Assembly: GCA_030247675.1 (NCBI GenBank)
Contig: JAOTRX010000002.1
Span: 1,364,001 to 1,428,000 of the forward strand
DNA length: 64,000 nt
Origin: Desulforhopalus sp.
GTDB taxonomy: Bacteria; Desulfobacterota; Desulfobulbia; Desulfobulbales; Desulfocapsaceae
Reading direction: 5' to 3'
Position 1 is the first letter of the stretch, and the number at the start of each line of letters is the position of its first letter. Made by a program: the position numbers and the translations under genes. Below the pieces are notes generated by a model, which was not told the origin of the DNA, did no database searches, and saw only the letters and a list, made by a program, of their open reading frames with translations. Below, one piece after another: positions 36,205 to 45,171 of this stretch.

Positions 36205-36918
36205 TTACAGGACTTCCATGGTGAGGTTGCCCACCCCTCGTTTATCAAGGGACAGGGCCTGGGCGAGTTTGTAGCTCAGGTCGACATCCCGGCCTTCGAT
36301 GAAGGGACCACGGTCGGTAACCGTTGCCGTGACCTTCTGGCCGGTGTCGGGATTCTCAAGAAGGACCTTGGTGCCGAAGGGGAGTTCCTTGTGGGCGATG
36401 GTCGCGGCGTGCATGTTGAAGCGGTCGCCGTTGGCCATGGTTTTGCCGTGGTATTGGCTGCCGTACCAGCTTGCCACCACCTCTTCTTTACCGGCAGGCT
36501 TTCTCGCTTCGGGAATGCGCAGGGTCTGGCCGATCTGCAGTGACCGGGGGTCGGTGATATTATTCAGCTTGAGAATCTCCTGCGGATTGACCTTGTAGAC
36601 CTTGACCGCCAGACCCCAGACGGTTTCCCCCGCCTTGAGGGTGTGGGTCCGCTCCTGGGCGGCCGGCGTTTCTTGCCGGGTGGCGGCAGAGGCTTCCTTC
36701 CTTTTGGCCACCGTCTTGTTTTCCGTGGTTTGCAGGGTGTCGGCAAATGATGGCCTTTGCCGGCCGGTGACTTGGCTGTCCTTCTTGCCTGACCTGTTGC
36801 CGGTAACGGCTATACGGCCGGCCGCCTGCGTGTTGTCCTTCTTGCCGGCACGCCAGTTGTTGTCCATCATTTTGTTGACGTAGGCAATGGTGTCGCTGCG
36901 TCGTATCTGGTATTCCAT
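36205..36918 (-). CDS. LysM plus RlpA-like double-psi beta-barrel protein
   Basis: 237 residues. A charged, low-complexity N-terminal region (about 1-90) is followed by a LysM domain (HTLKAGETVWGLAVKVYKVN, then LQIGQTLRIPE) and a C-terminal RlpA/DPBB domain (VASWYGSQYHGKTMANGDRF, then FGTKVLLENPDTGQKV, TVTDRGPFIEGRDVDLS). RlpA-like domains bind or cleave glycan strands lacking stem peptides. No signal peptide or lipobox is seen at the N-terminus (MEYQIRRSDTIAYVNKMMDN), which is odd for a peptidoglycan protein. A different start or leaderless export may apply. Confidence 0.88.
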   Translation of the reverse strand: MEYQIRRSDTIAYVNKMMDNNWRAGKKDNTQAAGRIAVTGNRSGKKDSQVTGRQRPSFADTLQTTENKTVAKRKEASAATRQETPAAQERTHTLKAGETVWGLAVKVYKVNPQEILKLNNITDPRSLQIGQTLRIPEARKPAGKEEVVASWYGSQYHGKTMANGDRFNMHAATIAHKELPFGTKVLLENPDTGQKVTATVTDRGPFIEGRDVDLSYKLAQALSLDKRGVGNLTMEVL

Positions 36919-37102
36919 GATTCACACCGCCAGTACTTTTTTTAGAGAGCCATCTTCGGAGGTTCTTTATCATGGGTATCGGCAGAAGCCTCGCGAAGCT
37001 TTAAGGCTATCCTGAGGGGAACTGTTCCCTGCCAATCTTTCCCGGCAGCGCCTGGCGATAAATCATGCGCTGCTTCCGGCAAAAAACTGTCGAAGTGCAA
37101 TT

Positions 37103-37744
37103 TTACCTGCGGCCGTTGGCCCGGGAGGGTGGACAAAGCCGTTTCTTGGCCGCTTCCAAGTCAAAAAAGTCCGGGTCGAAATCGGGACGGCCGGTCAGCT
37201 GGTACAGCTTGTCATGGTTTTTGCTACCGGGATTTGTCCGGGTGGCGAGGAGGGCTTGGTATTCGTGGATATCAGCGACGTTTTCCGGCGGGCAGGCGCC
37301 TTCCCCGGCCATGATAACCGGGTATTTCAGTTCCCTGGTCGGCGGCACGACCTCTTCCAGGTCGATCAGGTGCTCCCAGCCCTCACCGGCACTGTAAAGG
37401 TAGGTAAACAGAAAGCCCATGTCGTCCTCCAGGGTGTGGAGTTTATACCGGTGCTCATCAAAACGCTTTGCCTCACGCAAGGCAGCAGGATTCAGAGTTG
37501 GTTCATAGCAGATCTTGCCGACCAGAAACTGGTGCACATGGTCGCCGCTCCAGCCCATGCTTTTCTGGATGACCTCGTGCAGCTGCGCCAGGGTAAATTC
37601 ACCGGGCACCTGGATGCGCCGCCAGATCAGCGGATCGGAAAAGGCGATGGAGATATGGAGGACGTAGCTGGCAACCGGTTTTTCGTCTTTTTTAGCTTCC
37701 TTTGCAGAGGTCTTTGGGAAGAGCCCATTGATCACCTGTGCCAT
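37103..37744 (-). CDS. pRiA4b ORF-3-like family protein
   Basis: 213 residues, AAAAAGGAG upstream of the ATG. Contains the complete pRiA4b ORF-3 domain (PF07929-type): YVLHISIAFSDPLIWRRIQV, VPGEFTLAQLHEVIQKSMGW, DHVHQFLVGKICY, then FLFTYLYSAGEGWEHLIDLE and an ACPPENVADIHEYQALLATR motif. The family is common on plasmids and chromosomes, sometimes as a passenger of IS1096-type elements, with no proven function. No transposase is next to it here. Confidence 0.93.
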   Translation of the reverse strand: MAQVINGLFPKTSAKEAKKDEKPVASYVLHISIAFSDPLIWRRIQVPGEFTLAQLHEVIQKSMGWSGDHVHQFLVGKICYEPTLNPAALREAKRFDEHRYKLHTLEDDMGFLFTYLYSAGEGWEHLIDLEEVVPPTRELKYPVIMAGEGACPPENVADIHEYQALLATRTNPGSKNHDKLYQLTGRPDFDPDFFDLEAAKKRLCPPSRANGRR

Positions 37745-37871
37745 AATTTCTCCTTTTTCCGTTTTTACATTGCAGTTGCGATGTCTTGGCTGGTGCCGCC
37801 TAAACCTGACAAAACAATACCAACTCCTTTCCGGAAATAAAGGTGGGCAGGTAAAATTTCCCGTTTAAATA

Positions 37872-37888
37872 GGGGGACACTATATCTA
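37872..37888 (+). repeat. Isolated remnant of a RAYT element end
   Basis: GGGGGACACTATATCTA differs by one base from the left end of RAYT element 2 (GGGGGACAGTATATCTA at 24187-24203). No transposase is attached. The rest of 37745-38067 has no gene. Confidence 0.5.
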
Positions 37889-38067
37889 TTGACAGTGCCA
37901 ACGACTACCGCAACCCTGCAATGACCACTGGTCTCTAGTCTGGTCATTTGCTTTACTGGAAAGATTTTTGATATAAATAGATTAAGAGGATGGGTGATTT
38001 GATACGTTCAGCAGGGTGTGCCTTGTCCTGGTGGAACGGAGTGCTGTATCCCATATCTAGGGCGTTC

Positions 38068-38124
38068 TAAAGCTGAGTAGAGCAGCTTGCCTGCTCTTAC
38101 GAAACTTATGCCCTTGCGGTATAA
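38068..38124 (+). repeat. Dispersed hairpin repeat, copy 6
   Basis: Stem arms are TAGAGCAG and CTGCTCTT. Relative to the common form the second base pair changed T-A to A-T on both sides, keeping it paired. Tail ACGAAACTTATGCCCTTGCG then GTATAA. Lies 69 bases upstream of the TonB receptor start. Confidence 0.85.
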
Positions 38125-38192
38125 GATGGTTGAGGGTGGTTACTGAAACCTGGACAGGAAGGTTGTTTCCCTTTTTATTGAAGAGAGCATTT

Positions 38193-40217
38193 ATGAGTCA
38201 AAGTGGATTGAGGATCGTTATGGCGATGATGCCCGTGGTTCTGGGGCTTGGCTGTTTGGGTAACATTTATGCCGCAAGCGGCGAAAGCAATGAATATCTG
38301 GATCTGGATATTACTCAGTTGATGAACATCAAAGTGACTTCGGTGGCGAAAAAGGAGCAGTCGCTGGCCGATGCTGCCGCTGCCGTTTTCGTCATCACCC
38401 AGGAGGATATCCGCCGGTCAGGGGTGACTACCATTCCCGATGCCTTGGCCATGGCCCCGGGATTGCAGGTTGCCAAGATCAGCGCCTCGAAGTGGTCGGT
38501 TTCCTCGCGCGGCTTTGCCGGGTATACCTCGAATAAGCTGCTGGTTTTGATCGATGGCCGCTCGGTCTACTCACCGGCGTATAGCGGCACCTTCTGGGAC
38601 GCACAGAATACCCTGCTGGAGGATATTGACCGGATCGAGGTTATCCGTGGCCCGGGCGGCACCCTCTGGGGTGCTAATGCGGTGAATGGTGTCATAAATA
38701 TCATCACCAAAAAGGCTGATCAGACCCAGGGTGGTCTGGCCAGGCTCGGCGCGGGCAATCAGGAACCCTTTATGTTCGGATCCCGTTACGGCGGCAAAAT
38801 CAGCGACACGGCGTACGGGCGTGCCTATTTGACCTACAATGATCATGGCGAAAATGTCCTGAAGAGCAGTGATACCGACGCAGGGGACCAATGGCAGTCC
38901 GCTCAGGGGGGATTTCGCATGGACGGCAAGCCAAACGACGGCAAGGAATGGACCCTCCAGGGTGATCTCTACAAAAACACCGGCGACCAGACCTTCTCGC
39001 CTTTCTGGATCAGCCAGCCGCCTTTTATGACGACCCTCTACGATGAGGTCAACAATAAAGGCGGAAATCTGCTAGGCCGGTATCGTCAGGAAATCGACTC
39101 GGAGAGTGCTGTTGCCTTGAAGGTTTATTACGATAACAATGAGCGCGATGACGCTGTATTCAAGCTCGCCTTCAATACCTTTGATATCGATCTGCAGTAT
39201 GAAACCAAATGGGGGCAACGGCAGAATTTGATGATGGGGACGGGCTATCGTGTTGTTCAAGGTGATTTCGATCAGAGCTTTCAGGTGTCTCTCCCCGACC
39301 GAACCGATCATCTGTACAGCGCCTTTCTCCAGGATGAAATCAACCTGCTGGCCAATACCCTGTGGTTGACTCTTGGCAGTAAATACGAACATAACGGCTA
39401 CACCGGCAGTGAATGGCAGCCTAGCGCCAGGCTGCTGTTGAAGCCGGCGGAGCAGCACTCCCTGTGGACCTCGGTTGCCCGGGCAGTACGGACGCCGTCC
39501 ATCGTTGAGCGATACGGACGGGTCACCATGGGGGTTTTCCCGACAGCCATGGGCATTGGCACAGTCACCTTCACCGGCAACCCGGATTTCGAATCGGAAA
39601 TCCTCTATGCCTATGAGGCTGGTTACCGCTGGCAGGCGCGCGACAACCTGTCCTTTGATGTGGCGGTTTTCTATAATGATTACGAAGAAATATATACTGC
39701 TATGCCGCAGCCGTCGCCGACCGGCTACGATTATGTATTCGTCAATGCGGTCAGTGGTACCGGGCAGGGGATTGAGGTGGCGGTCGATTGGAAGGCAACA
39801 TCGCGGTTATCTTTCGTGCTTACCTATTCCTATCTCGAACTGGACTTGACTGAAGACGCCAGCATTCCGCGCGAGGCCGGCAGCTACCTGTTAAACGATT
39901 CGAGTCCACGGCACCAGGGCTCAATGCGTTCCTCACTGTCCCTTGCCGAGAATTGGCAGGTGAACCTTTGGCTTCGCTATGTCGACAGCATACAGGGCCT
40001 CAACAGGGCCGATCAGGCATCTGCAGGGCCGGCTGAAATAGATGCGTACCTGATAACTGATCTCAACCTTATCTGGACACCGCGCAAGGATCTTGAGGTC
40101 ATGCTCGCCGGTCAGAATCTGACAAAGGGTCAAAGCTTTCAATATATCTCCGAGTATTCAACACCGGCAACCGAGATCGAGCGCGGTGTCTATTGCAAGC
40201 TGACCTGGCGTTTTTAG
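38193..40217 (+). CDS. TonB-dependent outer membrane receptor
   Basis: 674 residues from the ATG at 38193, GAAGAGAG upstream. Signal peptide (RIVMAMMPVVLGLGCLGNIY, cut after AA). N-terminal LDLDITQLMNIKVTSVAKKE segment is typical of a receptor subgroup linked to YfiR-like genes. Plug domain: VFVITQEDIRRSGVTTIPDA, then LVLIDGRSVYSPAYSGTFWD, then DIDRIEVIRGPGGTLWGANA and NGVINIITKKA. The 22-strand barrel ends in YCKLTWRF with terminal F. Substrate cannot be told. The next gene starts 10 bases after its stop. Confidence 0.93.
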   Translation: MSQSGLRIVMAMMPVVLGLGCLGNIYAASGESNEYLDLDITQLMNIKVTSVAKKEQSLADAAAAVFVITQEDIRRSGVTTIPDALAMAPGLQVAKISASKWSVSSRGFAGYTSNKLLVLIDGRSVYSPAYSGTFWDAQNTLLEDIDRIEVIRGPGGTLWGANAVNGVINIITKKADQTQGGLARLGAGNQEPFMFGSRYGGKISDTAYGRAYLTYNDHGENVLKSSDTDAGDQWQSAQGGFRMDGKPNDGKEWTLQGDLYKNTGDQTFSPFWISQPPFMTTLYDEVNNKGGNLLGRYRQEIDSESAVALKVYYDNNERDDAVFKLAFNTFDIDLQYETKWGQRQNLMMGTGYRVVQGDFDQSFQVSLPDRTDHLYSAFLQDEINLLANTLWLTLGSKYEHNGYTGSEWQPSARLLLKPAEQHSLWTSVARAVRTPSIVERYGRVTMGVFPTAMGIGTVTFTGNPDFESEILYAYEAGYRWQARDNLSFDVAVFYNDYEEIYTAMPQPSPTGYDYVFVNAVSGTGQGIEVAVDWKATSRLSFVLTYSYLELDLTEDASIPREAGSYLLNDSSPRHQGSMRSSLSLAENWQVNLWLRYVDSIQGLNRADQASAGPAEIDAYLITDLNLIWTPRKDLEVMLAGQNLTKGQSFQYISEYSTPATEIERGVYCKLTWRF

Positions 40218-40227
40218 CCACTTGAAA

Positions 40228-40785
40228 ATGCAGCGGTTGATCATGCCTATCTTCTTCCACATTTTTCTTTCCTTGTTGATTATCTGCTTTTTGGGCAGGC
40301 CATTGGTGGTGCGAGCAGCGGACGAAGATCTGGAGCAGAAGGTTAAGGTAGCTTTTTTACTGAACTTTGCCAAATTCACTGCCTGGCCGGAAGTATTCTG
40401 GCCTGCTGACCGCTCGGATTTTATTCTGGCAATCATCGGTGACGATCCCTTTGGTTTGGCCCTCAAGGGTGTAGATCAGAAACAGATCTACGGGAAATCC
40501 ATCCGCTTGCAGTATGCCGGCACCCCATCTGCCGATCTAGAAAATTGCCAGCTTGTTTTTGTCAGCAAATCGGAAAAAGACAACTTACGGGGGATTCTCA
40601 GTTTTACTGAAGGTAAGCCAATTGTCACTGTTAGCGATATTGAGGGATTTGCTGCTGCCGGCGGCATTTTTGAATTTAAAAGAAAAGATGACCATCTCTC
40701 CTTTATCATTAACAACAGCAAGGCCAGGCAGAGTGGCATTCATATCAATTCATCGCTTCTTAAGCTTGCCATTGAGGTACTGTAA
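40228..40785 (+). CDS. YfiR/DUF4154-type periplasmic protein
   Basis: 185 residues from the ATG at 40228 (a TTG at 40222 is possible). Signal sequence (MPIFFHIFLSLLIICFLGRP, cut near VRAAD). The domain is the DUF4154/YfiR fold: EQKVKVAFLLNFAKFTAWPE, DRSDFILAIIGDDPFG, CQLVFVSKSEKDNL, and GGIFEFKRKDDHLSFIINNS. YfiR in Pseudomonas is a periplasmic inhibitor of a membrane cyclase; here the partner is probably the downstream hybrid kinase, whose stop-start gap is 6 bases. The TonB receptor-YfiR-sensor kinase order recurs in deltaproteobacteria. Confidence 0.88.
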   Translation: MQRLIMPIFFHIFLSLLIICFLGRPLVVRAADEDLEQKVKVAFLLNFAKFTAWPEVFWPADRSDFILAIIGDDPFGLALKGVDQKQIYGKSIRLQYAGTPSADLENCQLVFVSKSEKDNLRGILSFTEGKPIVTVSDIEGFAAAGGIFEFKRKDDHLSFIINNSKARQSGIHINSSLLKLAIEVL

Positions 40786-40791
40786 TTGGTC

Positions 40792-43674
40792 ATGAGAAAT
40801 TGGTTTCGCCATTTACCCATTCGCTACAAACTGCACGCCATTGTCCTGCTTTCCTGTACGGTTGCCTTGACTTTAGTGATGTTTGCCTCGTTTTGCAGCC
40901 AGTGGTTTCTCGTTCGCAAGCAGCTTGCCGACGAGGTACGCACCCTGGCCATGGTCATCGCCGAAAGCTGCAGCGCCGGTATTGCCTTTGAGGATAGGCC
41001 GGCCCTGTCAACGATCCTCAAGTCCTTGGCAGCTAAGCCGAATGTCGTTTCCGGGATGATTTACAACGCCCAGGGGCAACTATATGCCAAATATCAGGGG
41101 AATGGTTCATCGGATGTCCATGAAACGCTGCCGGAGGGTCTGAAGGAAAAAGGGTACCAGTTTCATGGTCAGCACGTCGAGGTGCTGCAACCCGTAATTT
41201 TGAATAACGAAACCATCGGTTTCCTGTTCCTCACGGTCAGTCTCACGGAAATCAATCGCAACCTCATGCTGCTCGGATCGTTTATGGTCGTCATGCTGAT
41301 TCTCGGCATTACCAGCACCTTGTTTTTTTCCAGGAAAATGCTGGAGGTGATTATTCACCCCATCGACAAATTGTCGGCGATTATGAATCGTATCTCTAAG
41401 GAAAAGAAATATGACCTGCGTTGTCATGTCGACAGTAAGGATGAGTTGGGCTTGTTAGCGGCTGGATTCAACGATATGCTTGCCCAGATAGAGCAGCGCG
41501 ATGCCTCCCTCGAAGATGAGGTGAGAAAACGTACCCGCGACCTTCTTGAGGCAAAAGAGTCGGCTGAGGCCGCCAACCAGGCCAAAAGTTCCTTTCTTGC
41601 CAACATGAGCCATGAGATCCGCACGCCGATGAATGCGATCATCGGCATGACGCAGCTGGCTCTTGAAAATCAGCAGGACCCCAAACAACAGAAGCTGCTG
41701 CAGACGGTTAAAACTTCCTCCGACAGCTTGCTCGGCATTCTCAACGATATCCTTGATTTTTCAAAGATTGAGGCCGGGCAGCTGCAATTGAGCCATAAAC
41801 CCTTTCTGATGAAGCAGTTCCTCGAAACGATCATCTCAACCATGACAGTACCAGCGAACGAGAAGGGCTTGTGCCTTGAGCTGGTGCATGATTTCGATAA
41901 CAAGTCGGTTTTCGTCGGCGATGATCTTCGCTTGCGGCAGATCTTTTTCAATCTGATCGGCAACGCCATCAAGTTCACCACGAGCGGCGCGGTCACCGTA
42001 AAGGTCGAACGGCTGCGGGACAACCTCCCTGGGGAAGGGTGTTGCCTGCTCAATTGCAGCGTTCGAGACAGCGGGATCGGAATAACCCCGGAGCAGCAGG
42101 AGCGGATCTTCAACGTCTTTGAGCAGGCGGACAACTCCTACGTTCGCAAATATGGCGGCACCGGTTTGGGTTTGACCATCAGCAGACAGCTGACCGAGAT
42201 GATGGGGGGGAGGATCTGGGTCGAGAGTTCTCCGGGGCTTGGCAGTACCTTTCATTTCACCGTTCAGCTGGCGGAGGGGACGGAAGACATGATCCCGCCG
42301 GTCAAGAGAGTATACGATTCGGGATTGCAGCAGCTCGACGGCCTCTCCATACTCGTGGTCGATGACAATGAAGTGAACCGTGATCTCGCCAGGATGGTGC
42401 TGGAGGTCGACCACCGGGTTACCATCGCCGGGAACGGGCTGGAGGTCCTTGAAGTTTTGGCGGGGCAAGGGGATTTTGATGTTATCGTCATGGACGTACA
42501 GATGCCGGGAATGGATGGCTTGTCGGCCACGAGAATCATTCGCGCCATTGAAAACGGCGAGGCACTCCCTTTTGCCCTGGACGATGGCCTGGTACGGCGT
42601 CTCGCTGGAAAGCTGTTTGGACAACATATCCCGGTAATTGCCATGACCGCCCATGCCATGGGCGGCGATCAGGAGATGTGTCTCGCGGCCGGTATGGATG
42701 ATTATTTAACAAAACCTTTTCAGCCCGAACAACTGATCAGCATTTTGTTCAGCCTCCTCGACGCTGGCGATATCAAAGGGCCGCATATAGCTGAGTTGAG
42801 CCGTTTGTCTGCTCAAGAGAAATATAAGCCCTCGCGGCATCTAAAGAACAATCCGCTGCCGGCCGCATCACCTGCTCCTGCTTCGACCTCAAGAAGTCCG
42901 GCAACGGACAGCGAGGTGTTGGAAGGTCTTCTGCGTATGGTGCACCTCACCAGGGAACAGGCCGAGCAGCTGTTGGCGTCCTCCCGCAGGAATATCACGA
43001 TATCGCTAGCAAAATGCGAACTCGCCTTGCGAGAAAAAAGATACCAGGAGTTGGAAAAACTGGTGCACAACCTGAAAGGGACCTTGCTGCAATGCGGTCT
43101 TTCGGGTTGGGCGGAATTGGCGCAGGAGATCTGTGAACAGGCGGGCGGCGAGGCCCCCGGCAACCTCGCTGAACAACTGGCGGCATTGCGGGCTGGATTG
43201 ACTGCCCTGCTCGTCGATGAGCAGGAAAGAACCGCGGATGCCGGGCCGACGGAACAAACACCTGCGGCTTGGCAACGTGACGGTGGAGAGACAACGATGA
43301 AAGGTAAAATCCTCGTGATGGACGACGAGGCGTTAATCAGGGATATTTTTGTCGGTTTATTTGAATATCTTGGCTATGAAGCTGATTTTGCAGGCAATGG
43401 TGAAGAAGGCGTGAAGCTCTATAGCAAGGCCTTGCAGGAAAAAACACCCTATTGGCTGGTTATCACCGATCTGCAGGTGACCAAGGGGAAGGGGGGCTGT
43501 GAGATGGCCAAGGAGATCTTCGCCATGGATCCCGCCGCCTGTATCCTGGTTTCCAGCGGCAACTCGCAGGATCCGGTGGTACTCAATTACCGGGACTACG
43601 GTTTTAAGGGCGTACTGAATAAGCCGTTCTCAATCGAGGGACTGAAGTCGGCTATCGAGGGTTTCCATCACTGA
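40792..43674 (+). CDS. Hybrid histidine kinase: sensor, HAMP, HisKA, HATPase, REC, HPt, REC
   Basis: About 960 residues. Two membrane helices flank a CHASE8-like periplasmic domain (about 45-155). HAMP follows near 180-235, then HisKA with phospho-acceptor H274 ([12 protein letters not shown]) and HATPase with the [19 protein letters not shown]-boxes. REC1 has [14 protein letters not shown], an HPt-like domain has [15 protein letters not shown], and a final REC starts [14 protein letters not shown] with a TDLQ phospho-site. The linker between REC1 and HPt contains 18 residues encoded by dispersed repeat copy 7. The start is ATG at 40792; TTG at 40786 is possible. Likely senses a signal relayed by the upstream YfiR-like protein. 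Confidence 0.92.
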   Translation: MRNWFRHLPIRYKLHAIVLLSCTVALTLVMFASFCSQWFLVRKQLADEVRTLAMVIAESCSAGIAFEDRPALSTILKSLAAKPNVVSGMIYNAQGQLYAKYQGNGSSDVHETLPEGLKEKGYQFHGQHVEVLQPVILNNETIGFLFLTVSLTEINRNLMLLGSFMVVMLILGITSTLFFSRKMLEVIIHPIDKLSAIMNRISKEKKYDLRCHVDSKDELGLLAAGFNDMLAQIEQRDASLEDEVRKRTRDLLEAKESAEAANQAKSSFLANMSHEIRTPMNAIIGMTQLALENQQDPKQQKLLQTVKTSSDSLLGILNDILDFSKIEAGQLQLSHKPFLMKQFLETIISTMTVPANEKGLCLELVHDFDNKSVFVGDDLRLRQIFFNLIGNAIKFTTSGAVTVKVERLRDNLPGEGCCLLNCSVRDSGIGITPEQQERIFNVFEQADNSYVRKYGGTGLGLTISRQLTEMMGGRIWVESSPGLGSTFHFTVQLAEGTEDMIPPVKRVYDSGLQQLDGLSILVVDDNEVNRDLARMVLEVDHRVTIAGNGLEVLEVLAGQGDFDVIVMDVQMPGMDGLSATRIIRAIENGEALPFALDDGLVRRLAGKLFGQHIPVIAMTAHAMGGDQEMCLAAGMDDYLTKPFQPEQLISILFSLLDAGDIKGPHIAELSRLSAQEKYKPSRHLKNNPLPAASPAPASTSRSPATDSEVLEGLLRMVHLTREQAEQLLASSRRNITISLAKCELALREKRYQELEKLVHNLKGTLLQCGLSGWAELAQEICEQAGGEAPGNLAEQLAALRAGLTALLVDEQERTADAGPTEQTPAAWQRDGGETTMKGKILVMDDEALIRDIFVGLFEYLGYEADFAGNGEEGVKLYSKALQEKTPYWLVITDLQVTKGKGGCEMAKEIFAMDPAACILVSSGNSQDPVVLNYRDYGFKGVLNKPFSIEGLKSAIEGFHH
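42787..42840 (+). repeat. Dispersed hairpin repeat, copy 7, in frame inside the hybrid kinase gene
   Basis: 54 bases, 45 identical to the common repeat form (AGCTGAGTTGAGC...CTGCTCAA...GCCCT-GCGG). It is read in frame as [18 protein letters not shown], with no stop or frameshift. It falls in the linker between receiver domain 1 and the HPt domain. Confidence 0.85.
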
Positions 43675-43755
43675 TTCCGGCAAGGGAGCAGCTTGCCTTC
43701 AGTAACCAAGCCTTTCGGCTCTACGCCGCCTCGATCCCCACCAAGAAAAAGTATC

Positions 43756-45156
43756 TTACTCCTCGGATATCTCCTGCAAGGTGGAGCGCAGCAAATCTCT
43801 AAATCGCCTGGCTGCGCTGTCGTCGTCTTTTTTGCTGATTGATTTGAAAAATTCTTGGCATATCTTAATGTTGCCGGTAGGCCAGCGGTCGGTGAAGGCC
43901 TGTCGGGGCGTCGTCTGGAGGACCGGTTGCAGGGCCTTGGCATAGTCCCTGCGGCCGTGCGCCCAATTGATGGTGTGGCGGTAATAGAGCAGCGACCGGT
44001 TGAGGAGGACAAAGAGCAGGTCGATGGACCTGGCCGGGCCGACCTGTACCACCTCGCCGCCAAGCGGAATGCCCATGAACTCGGCGCGGCCGGAGAAGGT
44101 CTCGCCGCCGAACAGGGCGCCAAGGGCCCCGGCGACGGTGCCGGCCACCGTGAAGATGCCCAGACTGTGGCCAAGGGTCGCCATTTCCAGGCCGGCGCCG
44201 ATGGCAGCGCCGCTCAGGCCGCCGGCGATCACCACCTGCTTCTTGGTGAGGCCGAGGAGCTGCCAGGTCCGCTCGTCGAAAAGGTCGGCATGCAGCACCG
44301 AGTGCGGCGGCAGCTCATACTGGAAGATATTGTGTTTAAAGAGGCTGCGAATCCGCTGGTGGGCGATTTTTTCCTTCTGCACCAGGGTGTCGCTGTAGAT
44401 GGTGAACAACCGGTCCCGGCAGGACTGGGCATCACTGCCTGCGCCGATATTCTCGCTGAGCTGCAGGCCGAGGCTGTCGGTCAGAAGGCCGGTAATAATC
44501 TCGACCGCCGTGTCGTTGCGCGCCGCCCAATCCTTGCGAAAGGCGTCCACCACCAGCGACAGCGGGCGGTGCCAGTCCTGATCGATTGACTTCAGTGCCT
44601 CCAGAAGGAGGAGGCGTTCGGCGTAGGTGGCCCGGTGGGCGTTGAATACCCGGTTGCTGTTGAAATTCTTGCGGAATTCGGTTTTCCAATCCTCCAGGAA
44701 TTCGTCGCTTTGGTCCTTGCAGTTGATGACCGCCATCCGCGGCTTGCCAGTGAGCCGGAGGATCTCCATCTCCGCCTTGTCAACATTGCGCACCGGCCGC
44801 GAGCCATCGACCACGTAGATGATCCCCGCCCCGCGTTCGACCGGGCCGAGGAGTTCCCGGTCGTCGTGCAGTTCCGGGACCCCCTCGGCATATTCACGAA
44901 ACTGCCGCAAGGGGTTGTCGTCTCCTCCTTTAACCCGCTTCTTCAGCTCGACCAGGACCCGGCCCGGGTTCTGAAAACCAGGGGTATCGGTGAAACGCAG
45001 CACCTCGCGGCCATCGATAACTACTGGGAAAGACCGGCATTCGGTGGTCTCGCCGGGGATGGGGCTGATGCGCACCGAGTCGTCTTCGGCCAGGGTGGAG
45101 AGCACCGATGATTTGCCTTCGTTGGGGTGTCCGAGTATGGCGAATTCCGGTATCAT
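43756..45156 (-). CDS. GTPase with DUF3482 domain
   Basis: 466 residues, AGAGGAA upstream of the ATG. Era/TrmE-like G domain: G1 GHPNEGKSS (9-17), G3 DTPG (57-60), a weak G4 NCKDQSDE. The helical and membrane-inserting C-terminal part (DUF3482) contains a glycine-rich hydrophobic stretch (GGLSGAAIGAGLEMATLGHS). The next gene upstream is a DUF2868 membrane protein 15 bases away; the two families usually occur together. Biological role is unknown; membrane remodelling or stress has been suggested for the pair. Confidence 0.88.
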   Translation of the reverse strand: MIPEFAILGHPNEGKSSVLSTLAEDDSVRISPIPGETTECRSFPVVIDGREVLRFTDTPGFQNPGRVLVELKKRVKGGDDNPLRQFREYAEGVPELHDDRELLGPVERGAGIIYVVDGSRPVRNVDKAEMEILRLTGKPRMAVINCKDQSDEFLEDWKTEFRKNFNSNRVFNAHRATYAERLLLLEALKSIDQDWHRPLSLVVDAFRKDWAARNDTAVEIITGLLTDSLGLQLSENIGAGSDAQSCRDRLFTIYSDTLVQKEKIAHQRIRSLFKHNIFQYELPPHSVLHADLFDERTWQLLGLTKKQVVIAGGLSGAAIGAGLEMATLGHSLGIFTVAGTVAGALGALFGGETFSGRAEFMGIPLGGEVVQVGPARSIDLLFVLLNRSLLYYRHTINWAHGRRDYAKALQPVLQTTPRQAFTDRWPTGNIKICQEFFKSISKKDDDSAARRFRDLLRSTLQEISEE

Positions 45157-45171
45157 GGTTGGTTCCTCTGG

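Noticed and set aside
37872..37888. Possible third complete RAYT element near 37.9 kb
   Set aside because: Only one degenerate end is present and no transposase or matching right end follows; kept only as a remnant.
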